Source: Clostridia bacterium (GTDB taxonomy: Bacteria > Bacillota_A > Clostridia > UMGS1883 > HGM11501). Taken from it: a stretch of 12,594 nt of DNA. The DNA lies in NCBI GenBank assembly GCA_017536285.1, contig JAFXHP010000034.1, positions 1-12,594 on the forward strand. Reading direction: 5' to 3'. Every line of letters begins with the position of its first letter. The first letter of the stretch is position 1. The notes beneath the pieces were generated by a model that saw nothing but the letters and a program-made list of their open reading frames with translations, made no database searches and was not told where the DNA came from. The position numbers and the translations under genes were made by a program. Below, one piece after another: positions 1 through 7,523 of the stretch.

Positions 1-351
1 GGCGTTTTTGGGGAAAATGTGATTTCTGGGAATGTTTGCCCCTCTTGTTATCTGCCAGTATAAAAATGTTTCGCCGTTAGTTTCGCTTGTATCAACCTTT
101 GAAACAAGGTCTAAAAGAAGCTCTTTTAATTCATCCTTTGTATACGGAATTTCAATTTCCACCATTGATGCGGAATTGAAAAAGCGGTCGATATGGTCGT
201 CCAGGCAGTAGATAACACCGTTTCTTGTTGCCGTTGCATCGTAAACGCCGTCACCAAACCAGCACACTCTGTCGGTCATAGGGATGTTGATATTTTCAAT
301 TAAATCGTATTTTCCGTCGTAAAATCCTAAATTTTTAAGAAGTCCGGGCAT
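1..351 (-). CDS. PLP fold-type IV aminotransferase, D-amino-acid transaminase-like (3' end beyond window)
   Basis: The first 117 codons of a class IV aminotransferase are visible; the gene runs off the left edge. The segments FGDGVYDA, DDHIDRFFNSA, IPYTKDEL and WQITRG follow the order and spacing of D-alanine transaminase (Dat), which interconverts D-alanine and D-glutamate for peptidoglycan synthesis in the cytoplasm. The PLP-binding lysine would lie beyond the visible part, so catalysis cannot be checked and a branched-chain aminotransferase or aminodeoxychorismate lyase relative remains possible. Two ATGs, at 357 and 351, are in frame. The site AAAAGGAG lies 1 nt from the first and 7 nt from the second, so 351 is chosen. 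A promoter overlapping the end of the preceding methyltransferase gene suggests independent transcription. Confidence 0.85.
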   Translation of the reverse strand, partial: MPGLLKNLGFYDGKYDLIENINIPMTDRVCWFGDGVYDATATRNGVIYCLDDHIDRFFNSASMVEIEIPYTKDELKELLLDLVSKVDTSETNGETFLYWQITRGANIPRNHIFPKNA

Positions 352-386
352 ATTCATTCTCCTTTTGCGTTAAAGAATCGTATTTT

Positions 387-415
387 ATTTTACAATACAG
401 ATATGCTTTAGTCAA
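387..415 (-). promoter_or_regulatory. Sigma-A-type promoter for the class IV aminotransferase
   Basis: On the minus strand TTGACT (410-415) and TAAAAT (387-392) are separated by exactly 17 nt, each matching the consensus in 5 of 6 positions. The -35 box overlaps the stop codon of the upstream methyltransferase, and the start codon follows about 35 nt after the -10 box. Prediction from sequence only. Confidence 0.6.
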
Positions 416-1172
416 TAGATTTTTTTGCAATCACAATAGGCTGATAAAATCCCGTTTCTTCCGGGAACTTCCACTCTACGCTGTCACAGCCGCTATTAAT
501 AAGCAGTTTTGTAAGTTCGTCTCTTCTTACAGCCCTGTATTCACAGCTGAATTTGCTTGTTTCAATTTCTTCGCCGTCTTCAATGATGTACTGCGTAAGG
601 CAATAGTTGTCCCCTTCCCAATCCCATATCTGAAAAGAAACCCTTCTTCCGTTTTCTGTTTTATGGATATAAGGCGGTGAATAAGGAGGTTTTTCTTTTA
701 ACAATACGTCATAGTCCCTGATACTGGCAGCAAACATTCCGCCCTTCTCAAGGCAACCTGAAATGCTTTTTACCGCCTTTTCAAGTTCGTTTAGTGTAAG
801 CATATGCGGAAGAGCGTTATCCATTGCAATGATAAGCTTGAATTTCTCATTGAATGTGTCTGAAAGTGTACGAAAATCCGCCCTCGCAAAGGAAATTTCA
901 ACGCCTCTTTCTTTTGCCCTTTTCTCTGCCTCAGAAATTTCTCCTTCGCTAATGTCGGAGGCTGTTACATTGTAGCCCAATCCGGCAAGTCCGATTGCCT
1001 GTGTTCCTATGCCGCAGGCACAGTCAAGAATTTTCGTTTCTTTTCCGAAGCCTTCATCCTTAAATATTCTGTCAAGTATTTCAGCCTCTTCTCTTGTTGC
1101 TTCATTCCAATCCGAAAAAAGTTTATCGTACTTTTTCGCCATATTATCATAAAACTTTTGCACTATATCCAT
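408..1172 (-). CDS. Class I SAM-dependent methyltransferase
   Basis: This 254-residue cytoplasmic protein has a Rossmann-type methyltransferase fold. Motif I is LDCACGIG at residues 49-56, an acidic residue for the SAM ribose is D73, motif III is ARADFRT (about 96-102), and AMDNALPHML (116-125) forms the post-III loop. The motif I region resembles glycine/sarcosine N-methyltransferase-like and other small-molecule methyltransferases, but the substrate cannot be told. The start at 1172 has AGAGGA six nt upstream. An in-frame ATG at 1211 directly follows the TGA of the alkyltransferase gene and would add 13 lysine/arginine-rich residues; it has no ribosome site of its own and is less likely, though coupled initiation there is conceivable. 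It is probably the third gene of the esterase-alkyltransferase-methyltransferase unit. Confidence 0.88.
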   Translation of the reverse strand: MDIVQKFYDNMAKKYDKLFSDWNEATREEAEILDRIFKDEGFGKETKILDCACGIGTQAIGLAGLGYNVTASDISEGEISEAEKRAKERGVEISFARADFRTLSDTFNEKFKLIIAMDNALPHMLTLNELEKAVKSISGCLEKGGMFAASIRDYDVLLKEKPPYSPPYIHKTENGRRVSFQIWDWEGDNYCLTQYIIEDGEEIETSKFSCEYRAVRRDELTKLLINSGCDSVEWKFPEETGFYQPIVIAKKSID

Positions 1173-1211
1173 ATTATTCCTCTTTAGTCTTTTCTTCTGA
1201 ATAAATTTCAT

Positions 1212-1712
1212 TCATATAGTTTTTTCAAGTCTTAAAAGGGCTGTTTTGTTTTCCATTCCGCCGCCGTAGCCGGTGAGTTTTCCCTTTTTCCCAACCACTC
1301 TATGGCAGGGAATTATAATGCATAAGGGATTCCACCCAACGGCACCGCCCACCGCCTGAGCGGACATTTTTTCCTTGCCTTGCTTTTTCGCTATTTCCTT
1401 TGCGATAAAGCCGTAGGTAACGGTTTTTCCGTAAGGGATTTTTATCATCATATCACTTACTTCTTTTCTGAAAGGGGTTAGGTTTTCTATTTTGTATTTC
1501 GGAGTAAAGTCAGGAACGTTTCCGCCGAAATAGATATCAAGCCACTTTTTGGTTTCCCTGAAAATTTCAAGTTCTCTTTCTTCTGAAAATTCATCTGCCT
1601 TTTTTTCATCACGGCTTCCTTCAAAATAAAGGTTTGTAAGAGCCTCGCCGTCACTTATCATAACCATATCGGAAAAACCTTCGGGTGTTTTATAAAAGCT
1701 TTTATATTTCAT
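1212..1712 (-). CDS. ogt: Methylated-DNA--protein-cysteine (O6-alkylguanine) S-methyltransferase
   Basis: This 166-residue protein repairs O6-alkylguanine by moving the alkyl group irreversibly to its own cysteine. The acceptor is Cys136 in PCHRV (135-139), preceded by the helix-turn-helix region with VTYGFIAKEI and followed by GYGGGMENK. Residues 1-75 form the poorly conserved N-terminal domain. The position matching the arginine finger of human MGMT (R before AVGGA) is Gln119 here. The start at 1712 lies 7 nt past the esterase stop, with AAGGA about 11 nt upstream; the longer open frame to 1814 would only overlap the esterase gene. It is a single-domain Ogt-type enzyme without the Ada regulatory domain. 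Placement between a glycan esterase and a methyltransferase looks like a chance operon partnership. Confidence 0.93.
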   Translation of the reverse strand: MKYKSFYKTPEGFSDMVMISDGEALTNLYFEGSRDEKKADEFSEERELEIFRETKKWLDIYFGGNVPDFTPKYKIENLTPFRKEVSDMMIKIPYGKTVTYGFIAKEIAKKQGKEKMSAQAVGGAVGWNPLCIIIPCHRVVGKKGKLTGYGGGMENKTALLRLEKTI

Positions 1713-1719
1713 TTTACTT

Positions 1720-3261
1720 TCAGTCCTTATCTGTTCTGAAGGGTGCAAGTGGAAGTCCTGCACCGTTATAGATATGCTTTCCGAAATAGTACATTCCAAA
1801 ACCGTAGCGCACAATTTCTGGTTCCGGCACTTCGGGAGAATGCACTACCAAACGGTTATCCTCTGTGATACTTACAACCCCTCTCTTAAGCACCTTATCT
1901 TTCCCTGCGATAAGCATTTCCACACCGCCGGTCTGTCCGTATAAGCCGTCTGCATTATAAAGTGTTATATACGCCTTTCCGTCCTTGAATTCCACCGATT
2001 TGAATATAGGCTGATCTGCTAAAATATCCATTCCGTAGGTGTGTTTCATAGCCTTTAAGGAAAGACGGCGGGCAATTTCCTTTTTGCGTTTGGGGTGAAT
2101 TTCAAATATATCCCCCTGCTCTGCAGACGTGACAAGGTAGTTTTTATCACCCATTAAAGTTGCCTTTTGCTGATCTTCCCTTAAAAATGCCCAGTTGTTT
2201 CCGGTTATAAACTTAAGGTCAGCTATATCCTTTAAGTCTGCGTGGCTTCCTATATAAGGTGCAAGCTCCACGGCGTACACATCCATATCACATTCAAACT
2301 GTTCTCTTATGCATTTTAAGAAGGTAAGATATTTTTCAAGGTAGTCCCTGTCATATCCGTTGGACTCTCCCTGATACCAGAGCATTGCCCGGACGCCAAA
2401 GGGAACTATTTCAGAAAACATACTTTCCCATAAAACCGAGGGTGATACCGAGTCGTAAGGCCCTTTTAATTTCTGCGGAAAATCATCTAAATTCACCTTT
2501 GGTGCTACGGCATAAACGCCGAGACGCCTTGTCTCATCAAGCTTTCCCTTGTGCTTTTCTTTTATATATTCTTCCACATCTTTTGTGAATTTTTTAAAGT
2601 CTTTTTCATACTCTTCCATATCAAGGGAAGATGTAAATTCATTAAAGGCTTTCATCTGCCCATCTAAAGACGGTACTCCGTAAAAGTACGACTTTTCGAT
2701 AAAAGCTTCAATTCTGCGTCCGCCCCAGTTGCAGGAAATGATGCCTATGGGCACGTTTACCTCCTTTTGGAGATACTCTGCAAAGTAGTGGCCTATTGCC
2801 GTAAAATTAAGCGATGCTTCCTCCGTTTTTATCTGCCATGGCGTATCGCAGTTATACATACCCGCAAAATGATAGCCGTATGTATCAACGCCCTTTTTGT
2901 ATCTTCTCGGCACGGTGAAGTAGCGGATGGAGGCATTATCGCAGTTCACGGCATCCGAAAAGCCTGATTCAGTTGCAAAAAGTGGCATTTCCATATTGGA
3001 CTGCCCGGAAGCTAAAAACACGTCTCCGATTAAAATATCTCTTAAAACAAGTTCTTCTCCGCCAAGGTCTATTTTCATTTCGTAGGGTCCGCCAAAAGGT
3101 TTTGGCGAAAGTTTTACCCGCCATTTTCCGTTTTCAGATGTGCCTTCCGCCGTTTCGCCTAAAAACGTCACTTTCACCTTTCCCTCGCCCGTTCCGAATA
3201 TGTACAAAGGCATATCCCTCTGCAGCACCATATGGTCTGTAAATATACTCGCAAGCTTCAT
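1720..3261 (-). CDS. Sialate O-acetylesterase-like SGNH hydrolase
   Basis: This 513-residue protein opens with KLASIFTDHMVLQRDMP, the usual start of bacterial sialate O-acetylesterases, followed by an N-terminal beta domain and the SGNH hydrolase core. The nucleophile serine lies in SGQSNM (Ser88), a second block is WYQGESNG (about 295-302), and the catalytic pair is in DIFEIHP (Asp384, His389). Such enzymes remove O-acetyl groups from sialic acid or from plant and bacterial glycans; the exact substrate is unknown. No signal peptide is present, so it is probably cytoplasmic. A GTG at 3273 is in frame but sits 1-2 nt from GGAGGAG, so the ATG at 3261 is preferred. It leads a unit with the alkyltransferase, and GH20 lies just upstream, fitting glycan breakdown. 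Confidence 0.9.
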   Translation of the reverse strand: MKLASIFTDHMVLQRDMPLYIFGTGEGKVKVTFLGETAEGTSENGKWRVKLSPKPFGGPYEMKIDLGGEELVLRDILIGDVFLASGQSNMEMPLFATESGFSDAVNCDNASIRYFTVPRRYKKGVDTYGYHFAGMYNCDTPWQIKTEEASLNFTAIGHYFAEYLQKEVNVPIGIISCNWGGRRIEAFIEKSYFYGVPSLDGQMKAFNEFTSSLDMEEYEKDFKKFTKDVEEYIKEKHKGKLDETRRLGVYAVAPKVNLDDFPQKLKGPYDSVSPSVLWESMFSEIVPFGVRAMLWYQGESNGYDRDYLEKYLTFLKCIREQFECDMDVYAVELAPYIGSHADLKDIADLKFITGNNWAFLREDQQKATLMGDKNYLVTSAEQGDIFEIHPKRKKEIARRLSLKAMKHTYGMDILADQPIFKSVEFKDGKAYITLYNADGLYGQTGGVEMLIAGKDKVLKRGVVSITEDNRLVVHSPEVPEPEIVRYGFGMYYFGKHIYNGAGLPLAPFRTDKD

Positions 3262-3297
3262 TGTAAATTCCACTCTCCTCCATTAGTTTATGTAAAT

Positions 3298-3326
3298 AGT
3301 ATACCACATTTATCTTAAAAAAGCAA
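3298..3326 (-). promoter_or_regulatory. Extended -10 promoter for the acetylesterase unit
   Basis: Minus-strand TATACT (3298-3303) is preceded by TGG, giving an extended -10. TTGCTT (3321-3326) is 17 nt upstream and keeps only the TTG of the -35 consensus. It lies in the 95-nt gap before the esterase start and overlaps the U-tract of the putative GH20 terminator. Confidence 0.55.
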
Positions 3327-3351
3327 GCACTTCCTTCATCAGAAGGCAGCG
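3317..3351 (-). terminator. Weak putative terminator after GH20
   Basis: Six nt past the GH20 stop, CGCTGCCTTC pairs with GAAGGAAGTG around a TGAT loop (one mismatch, one G-U). A run of six T follows after a 5-nt gap. The distance between stem and U-tract makes it imperfect, so readthrough into the esterase gene is plausible. Confidence 0.4.
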
Positions 3352-3356
3352 TTTTT

Positions 3357-4964
3357 TCATATTTTCTCAAGTGCTTCTACTATGCACTCTGTGTAAATCT
3401 TCGAAAGGCGTCCCGGTATTTTCGAAAGAGCGTTTTTAGTTTCAATAAGAAAAGCCTTATCCTTTGTGATTTTTGAAGGAATGCACTTTTCATCTTTCCT
3501 CGAAAGAATAGCTCCTCCGAGGCAGGTAAATACATTTAAGTCATCAGGGCTTGTAAAGCCTAAAAGAATTTTCGTAAGTGCCTTTTCATAATCTTCATCA
3601 ATGCTGAAACACTCGTTATTCCACATTTTATCGCCGTAAATTAAAATTTCCGAAGGAAGAGTATAGCTGTAATGGGGATAATCCTTTTCGTTGCCGTATT
3701 CCCAGGCACACATTTCACTTCCAATGACATTCTTTTTCAATTCTTCATCGCTATAGGGGCGCTCATCTATTTTCCAGTTTCCTACGGTATCTTCCTTATT
3801 TGCTCTTTCGTGAGTATAATCAATATCAACATACGCCTCGGGGTAATGGGAGTTTATCATTTTCCTTCCCGTCTTTAACTGGCTATTCATTGATATATTT
3901 ATATGAGGACCTCGCTTTGGTGCGGCAACTCTCCAGAAATGAAGTATAATGTCAGAAGGCAGCTTAACTTCCCTTTCCGTATCCACCTGATCGTTCCACA
4001 TAATAACCTTTTTGCCGTTCTTTTTAACCATTTCATAAGCCTTTGTCATTACATAATAGTACAAATCCTGCACATCGGCTATGCCGTTATCCTTCATAAA
4101 GGCGTTGCACTTTTTGCACTCTGCCCAATGACATTTTGCCGCCAGTCCTAAATCGTCAAAAGAAAGCTCGTCGCCTCCGATGTGGAAATATTCATAAGGA
4201 AAAAATTCACAAAGCTCATCAATTATATTCTCATATATCTTAAAAACGCTTCCCTCCCCGATGCAGGGTGTCCATTTACTTTGCTCCGAAAGTTCGGTTT
4301 CACAGGTAAGATAAGGATAGCATTCAACAAGCTTTCCGCTGTGACCTGGACAGTCAAATTCGGGGATTATTTCAAGTCCGAGGCTGTCGCAAAGGGAAAT
4401 CAGCTCTTTTAATTCAGAAATACTATAGGCGTTTTCTATAAACATTTCTTCTTTAAGCGCAGAAAGTTTAATTGCAAAGCCCTTATTATCCGAAAGATGA
4501 AGATGCAAAATGTTGATTTTCGCCTTTGCCATAAGTGCCAAATCATCCAGAAAGCGTTCCTTTTCGGGAATTCCCCTTGCAAGGTCTATCATAACTCCGC
4601 GGTGTGTAAACCTTGGCTTATCGGAAAAATCGCACTCGGGAAGATATGCCTTACCTTCTCTTATTTTTAAGATATTACTTATATGTGCCAAAGCATTTCT
4701 TAAGCCCTCATAGTCTCCGTAGGTTATATGCGCTTTTCCCGACGATACTTTAAGGCTGTATTCGCCTTTTATCTTTAAGTTTTTATCAAAACTTGCTTTT
4801 ATGTTGCCTTCATCGCCTGTTAAGGCATAGCTTCCGAATAATGCTTCTGTCAGCACATTTATCTTTTCTTTGTAATTGTCAAGTGAAATATTAAGCGGAA
4901 GCGAAAATTCCGACTCGTTTCCGTAAACGGCATTTTTAGCCTTAGGTATGCTTTCAATCCTCAT
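3357..4964 (-). CDS. Glycoside hydrolase family 20 beta-N-acetylhexosaminidase
   Basis: This 535-residue enzyme is predicted to release terminal beta-linked GlcNAc or GalNAc from glycans by substrate-assisted catalysis. Residues 1 to about 115 form the GH20b-like N-terminal domain. The TIM barrel begins at HRGVMIDLAR (121-130), with HLHLSDN at 154-160, EFDCPGHSG at 202-210, and the catalytic Asp-Glu pair in HIGGDE (Asp265, Glu266). Later aromatic positions such as IMWND and CAWEYG fit the substrate pocket. No signal peptide or anchor is visible, so it probably acts on imported oligosaccharides in the cytoplasm. The start has AAGGAG 7 nt upstream. The next gene downstream is an acetylesterase, consistent with host or mucin glycan use. 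It has its own promoter and a leader dyad that may be an operator. Confidence 0.93.
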   Translation of the reverse strand: MRIESIPKAKNAVYGNESEFSLPLNISLDNYKEKINVLTEALFGSYALTGDEGNIKASFDKNLKIKGEYSLKVSSGKAHITYGDYEGLRNALAHISNILKIREGKAYLPECDFSDKPRFTHRGVMIDLARGIPEKERFLDDLALMAKAKINILHLHLSDNKGFAIKLSALKEEMFIENAYSISELKELISLCDSLGLEIIPEFDCPGHSGKLVECYPYLTCETELSEQSKWTPCIGEGSVFKIYENIIDELCEFFPYEYFHIGGDELSFDDLGLAAKCHWAECKKCNAFMKDNGIADVQDLYYYVMTKAYEMVKKNGKKVIMWNDQVDTEREVKLPSDIILHFWRVAAPKRGPHINISMNSQLKTGRKMINSHYPEAYVDIDYTHERANKEDTVGNWKIDERPYSDEELKKNVIGSEMCAWEYGNEKDYPHYSYTLPSEILIYGDKMWNNECFSIDEDYEKALTKILLGFTSPDDLNVFTCLGGAILSRKDEKCIPSKITKDKAFLIETKNALSKIPGRLSKIYTECIVEALEKI

Positions 4965-4980
4965 AGAGACACTCCTTAAT

Positions 4981-5002
4981 ATTTGTTTTCACCATAACAA
5001 AT
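4981..5002. promoter_or_regulatory. Operator-like dyad in the GH20 leader
   Basis: A perfect 7-bp inverted repeat, ATTTGTT and AACAAAT, is separated by 8 nt. It lies between the predicted transcription start of GH20 and its ribosome binding site, a position suited to a repressor roadblock. The regulator is not in the window. In an AT-rich leader a chance origin is possible. Confidence 0.35.
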
Positions 5003-5020
5003 CAGACTGTAATTTTTATC

Positions 5021-5049
5021 AGTATATCACACTATCTTATAAAAGTCTA
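5021..5049 (-). promoter_or_regulatory. Sigma-A-type promoter for GH20
   Basis: Minus-strand TAGACT (5044-5049, 4 of 6 consensus) and TATACT (5021-5026, 5 of 6) have exact 17-nt spacing. They lie in the 175-nt gap between the amidohydrolase terminator and the GH20 start. Confidence 0.55.
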
Positions 5050-5104
5050 TGATTTTCATATGCCTCTTTGATTGATTTATTTTGACATTTTGAAAAGATT
5101 TAAT

Positions 5105-5138
5105 AAAGAAAATAGGGAGAAATATTTTCTCCCTATTT
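5105..5138 (-). terminator. Intrinsic terminator after the amidohydrolase
   Basis: A perfect 13-bp stem (5110-5122 with 5126-5138, core AGGGAGAAA) encloses a 3-nt loop and starts just after the amidohydrolase stop codon. The minus-strand tail is T-rich but interrupted by one C. The plus-strand side also ends in a T run, so it may work in both directions. Confidence 0.7.
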
Positions 5139-5139
5139 T

Positions 5140-6159
5140 TTATTTCATTCCGAGAAGTCTCTTTGCATTGCCGCAGAAAATATCTTCTATATCTTCTCTT
5201 GTAAGCTTAAGTTCTTCGGCAACCCTTTTCATTGCACGAATCTGCTCATACATCATAATTGTTACGTTTTCCTCGTCGGTTTCACGCATATGAGGCTCGC
5301 CCTCAACGCATCCGTAAAGACCGCGGGGCACCACATTGTAATAAACTCCGTTTTCCGTAATTCTGTACATTCGCATTATTGCAACCGGAAGGTCAGAGCC
5401 ATATATAAGCCTCTTCGTCCCTACAGCCTTGATGCACTCACGGATTGCATCGTCGCACATATTTGCAGTAAAGTCAAAGTACATATTTTTTGTATTTTTT
5501 AAAATTTCAAAGGCATTCCCGATATCTTCCTTTGAGTACGCTCTTCCGATATGTGCCACAATTAATTTAAGATTGGGATATTTTTCTTCTATTTCCATAA
5601 GCTGACCAAGGTTTACAGGATCTTTAAGTCTTCCGTCACGACCGATATGAAGCATTATTATCCAGCCGTTTTTATCTGCAAGCTTAAGCTGTTCTTCGGG
5701 CAAAAAGTCGAATATGCGTACTTCCTTTGAGGGAATGTACGAAGGACAGGATGAAATATAGGGCTTAAGTCCTAAAAATCCGCCTTCATTAACATTCTTC
5801 TCAAGCTCATTCAAATCCATATCGTAAGTGCATTTGTAAAGAGTGGGAAATCCGTACTCTTTACCCGCTTTTCTTATATAGTCGTTTGTCTCTTCGGAAT
5901 TTTTCAAAACGCTTCCGAAAATAAGAGGAGTAACTTTGTTTTCGGGAAAAAGCTGACTGAAGCAGTCAAGCATCTGTTCTGTTGTCATTTCGTCGGCAAC
6001 CAGTCTCGTCCAGGCAGAGCCTCCGTTCCTGCTGCCTTCGGGCTTGAATGTATTTTTGTATGAATGAATATGAAAATCTATAAATTCCTTGGGCAAAAAG
6101 TCCTTAAGCTCAGTTTCGTACACCATTCTGTCATAGTCTGTAACGTGTAAATTAAACAT
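5140..6159 (-). CDS. Amidohydrolase-2 family metal-dependent hydrolase (TIM barrel)
   Basis: This 339-residue protein shows the metal and catalytic pattern of the amidohydrolase-2 family: HIH (His30, His32) in FIDFHIHSY, His171 in HIGRDG, His203 in AHIGR, and Asp256 in YGSDLP. It ends with IFCGNAKRLLG, the family's usual tail. Known members include sugar lactonases such as L-fuconolactonase, 2-pyrone-4,6-dicarboxylate hydrolase and several decarboxylases, so the substrate is open; a lactone or sugar-acid hydrolase would suit the sugar kinase and isomerase next to it. AAAGGA lies 8 nt before the start and only 3 nt separate it from the kinase stop, so the two are almost surely co-transcribed. 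It is the last gene of the operon. Confidence 0.87.
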   Translation of the reverse strand: MFNLHVTDYDRMVYETELKDFLPKEFIDFHIHSYKNTFKPEGSRNGGSAWTRLVADEMTTEQMLDCFSQLFPENKVTPLIFGSVLKNSEETNDYIRKAGKEYGFPTLYKCTYDMDLNELEKNVNEGGFLGLKPYISSCPSYIPSKEVRIFDFLPEEQLKLADKNGWIIMLHIGRDGRLKDPVNLGQLMEIEEKYPNLKLIVAHIGRAYSKEDIGNAFEILKNTKNMYFDFTANMCDDAIRECIKAVGTKRLIYGSDLPVAIMRMYRITENGVYYNVVPRGLYGCVEGEPHMRETDEENVTIMMYEQIRAMKRVAEELKLTREDIEDIFCGNAKRLLGMK

Positions 6160-6162
6160 ATT

Positions 6163-7512
6163 TTACATCCTTTCATTGCAAATTCTATTTGCATCATTTT
6201 CGTCTTTAAATAATCCTGCCCCGATTCCTGCAAGCATAGCAGCACCTACCGCTCCGGCATTTACGCCGTGACGGATGCTTACCTTTATGCCGCAGATTTC
6301 TTCTATAATTTCAAGATACAGTGGGTTTTTGGAAGGCCCGCCAACCATTACAGCTGTTTTCGGACTTATTCCTATTCCCTTTAATATGTCAAGCTTAGCC
6401 TTAAGGAGATTAACCGCACCTTCCATAATTGCCCTTGCGATGTCTTCCTTGGGGTATGCATTTATCTTTTCGTTCTCCGGTGTATCCGTAAGGCAGATTG
6501 AAAGTCCGTTTGCACCGTGAATGCTTTTTCTCGCAAGATTTGTCAGTATGTCAAAGCGGTTATCGGAATCGTCAATATATCTTTTTATATATAAATCAAT
6601 ATAATTTGAAAGGGATGAAACCGAAACCATTGTCCCCCACGCTCCGCCTTTTTCAGACAAAAATGGGTCGATAAGGATTTTGGCGGACGCCGCCTTTTCA
6701 CGGTCATTTATCGGGAAAAATCCAACCCAGGAGGTACCGCAGGAAAGAAGCATTTCGCCCTCATTAAATACTCCTGCACCCCTTGCAGCAGAAGGATGGT
6801 CAAAGCTTCCCAATACTACGGGAGTGCCCGCCGGAAGTCCGCACTTTTTTGATGATATTTCACTGACGCATCCTACCACGCTTCCGCAAGGCATAATCGG
6901 AGGCAATTTATCTTCCGTTATGCCGATAGCATCAAGAAGCTCGGGGATATATTTACCCGTGTTCTGGTCAATAAGGAAAAACGGAGTGCCGGCAGATGAG
7001 CTTATCCCCCACTTTCCCGTTAAAAGGTAGTATAAATACTCTGTGCTCATACAAACCTTGCCGCAAGTTTTTATTTTTTCAGGGAAGTGCTTTTTGACAT
7101 AGCAAAGCAGTGCCAAAGGAAAGGTTTTTCCGGAAAATGGCCAACCAATTTTTTCATAAAGTGCATCTTTATCTATATCGCCCAATATTTCCTCTGATTC
7201 TGTTGTAACTCTTTTATCCTGCCAGTTATATATGGGGGTTACAGGCTTATTATCTTTATCTAAAATCAAAAGATTGCCGCTGGCAGAAGATGCAGCGATT
7301 CCGCATATTTCACCGTCCGCACTGTTCGCAAGTTCCTTTATTGCCCAAAAGCAAGCTTCGACATATTTATCCGCCTCTATTTCAACGCCGCCGTTTTCAA
7401 GCCTTTCATATATAAAAGGAGAAGATGCCGTTTTTGCAACAACACCGTCCGCTGTCATAAGAACACCTTTTACGGCGGAGGTTCCTATATCAAGACCAAT
7501 AAGATATTTCAT
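6163..7512 (-). CDS. FGGY-family carbohydrate kinase (xylulokinase-like)
   Basis: This 449-residue kinase of the actin/hexokinase superfamily is predicted to phosphorylate a ketose, polyol or related sugar with ATP in the cytoplasm. LDIGTSAVKGVL (7-18) is the first phosphate loop, GSFDHPSAARGAG (235-247) contains the expected catalytic base Asp238, CGTSW (258-262) is the second phosphate region, and VMVGGPSKNP (388-397) forms the adenosine site. The length is slightly short of the usual 480-520 residues. AGGGG lies 7 nt before the start and the isomerase stop is 11 nt upstream. An isomerase followed by an FGGY kinase is the classic route from an aldose to a phosphorylated ketose (as in xylose, fucose or arabinose use), but the actual sugar cannot be read from the sequence. 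Confidence 0.9.
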   Translation of the reverse strand: MKYLIGLDIGTSAVKGVLMTADGVVAKTASSPFIYERLENGGVEIEADKYVEACFWAIKELANSADGEICGIAASSASGNLLILDKDNKPVTPIYNWQDKRVTTESEEILGDIDKDALYEKIGWPFSGKTFPLALLCYVKKHFPEKIKTCGKVCMSTEYLYYLLTGKWGISSSAGTPFFLIDQNTGKYIPELLDAIGITEDKLPPIMPCGSVVGCVSEISSKKCGLPAGTPVVLGSFDHPSAARGAGVFNEGEMLLSCGTSWVGFFPINDREKAASAKILIDPFLSEKGGAWGTMVSVSSLSNYIDLYIKRYIDDSDNRFDILTNLARKSIHGANGLSICLTDTPENEKINAYPKEDIARAIMEGAVNLLKAKLDILKGIGISPKTAVMVGGPSKNPLYLEIIEEICGIKVSIRHGVNAGAVGAAMLAGIGAGLFKDENDANRICNERM

Positions 7513-7523
7513 AGCAATGCCCC

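Noticed and set aside
1713..1814. Longer N-terminus for the alkyltransferase
   Set aside because: The extra 34 residues overlap the esterase coding end, have no family match, and the ATG at 1712 has a ribosome site and the proper start.
3134..3370. Small minus-strand frame starting at the ATG inside GGAGGAG
   Set aside because: It overlaps the esterase start in another frame, its protein resembles nothing known, and its supposed start uses the esterase's own ribosome site.
6680..7030. Plus-strand open frame of 116 codons
   Set aside because: It lies wholly inside the well-supported FGGY kinase gene, and its translation is low-complexity antisense without a ribosome site.
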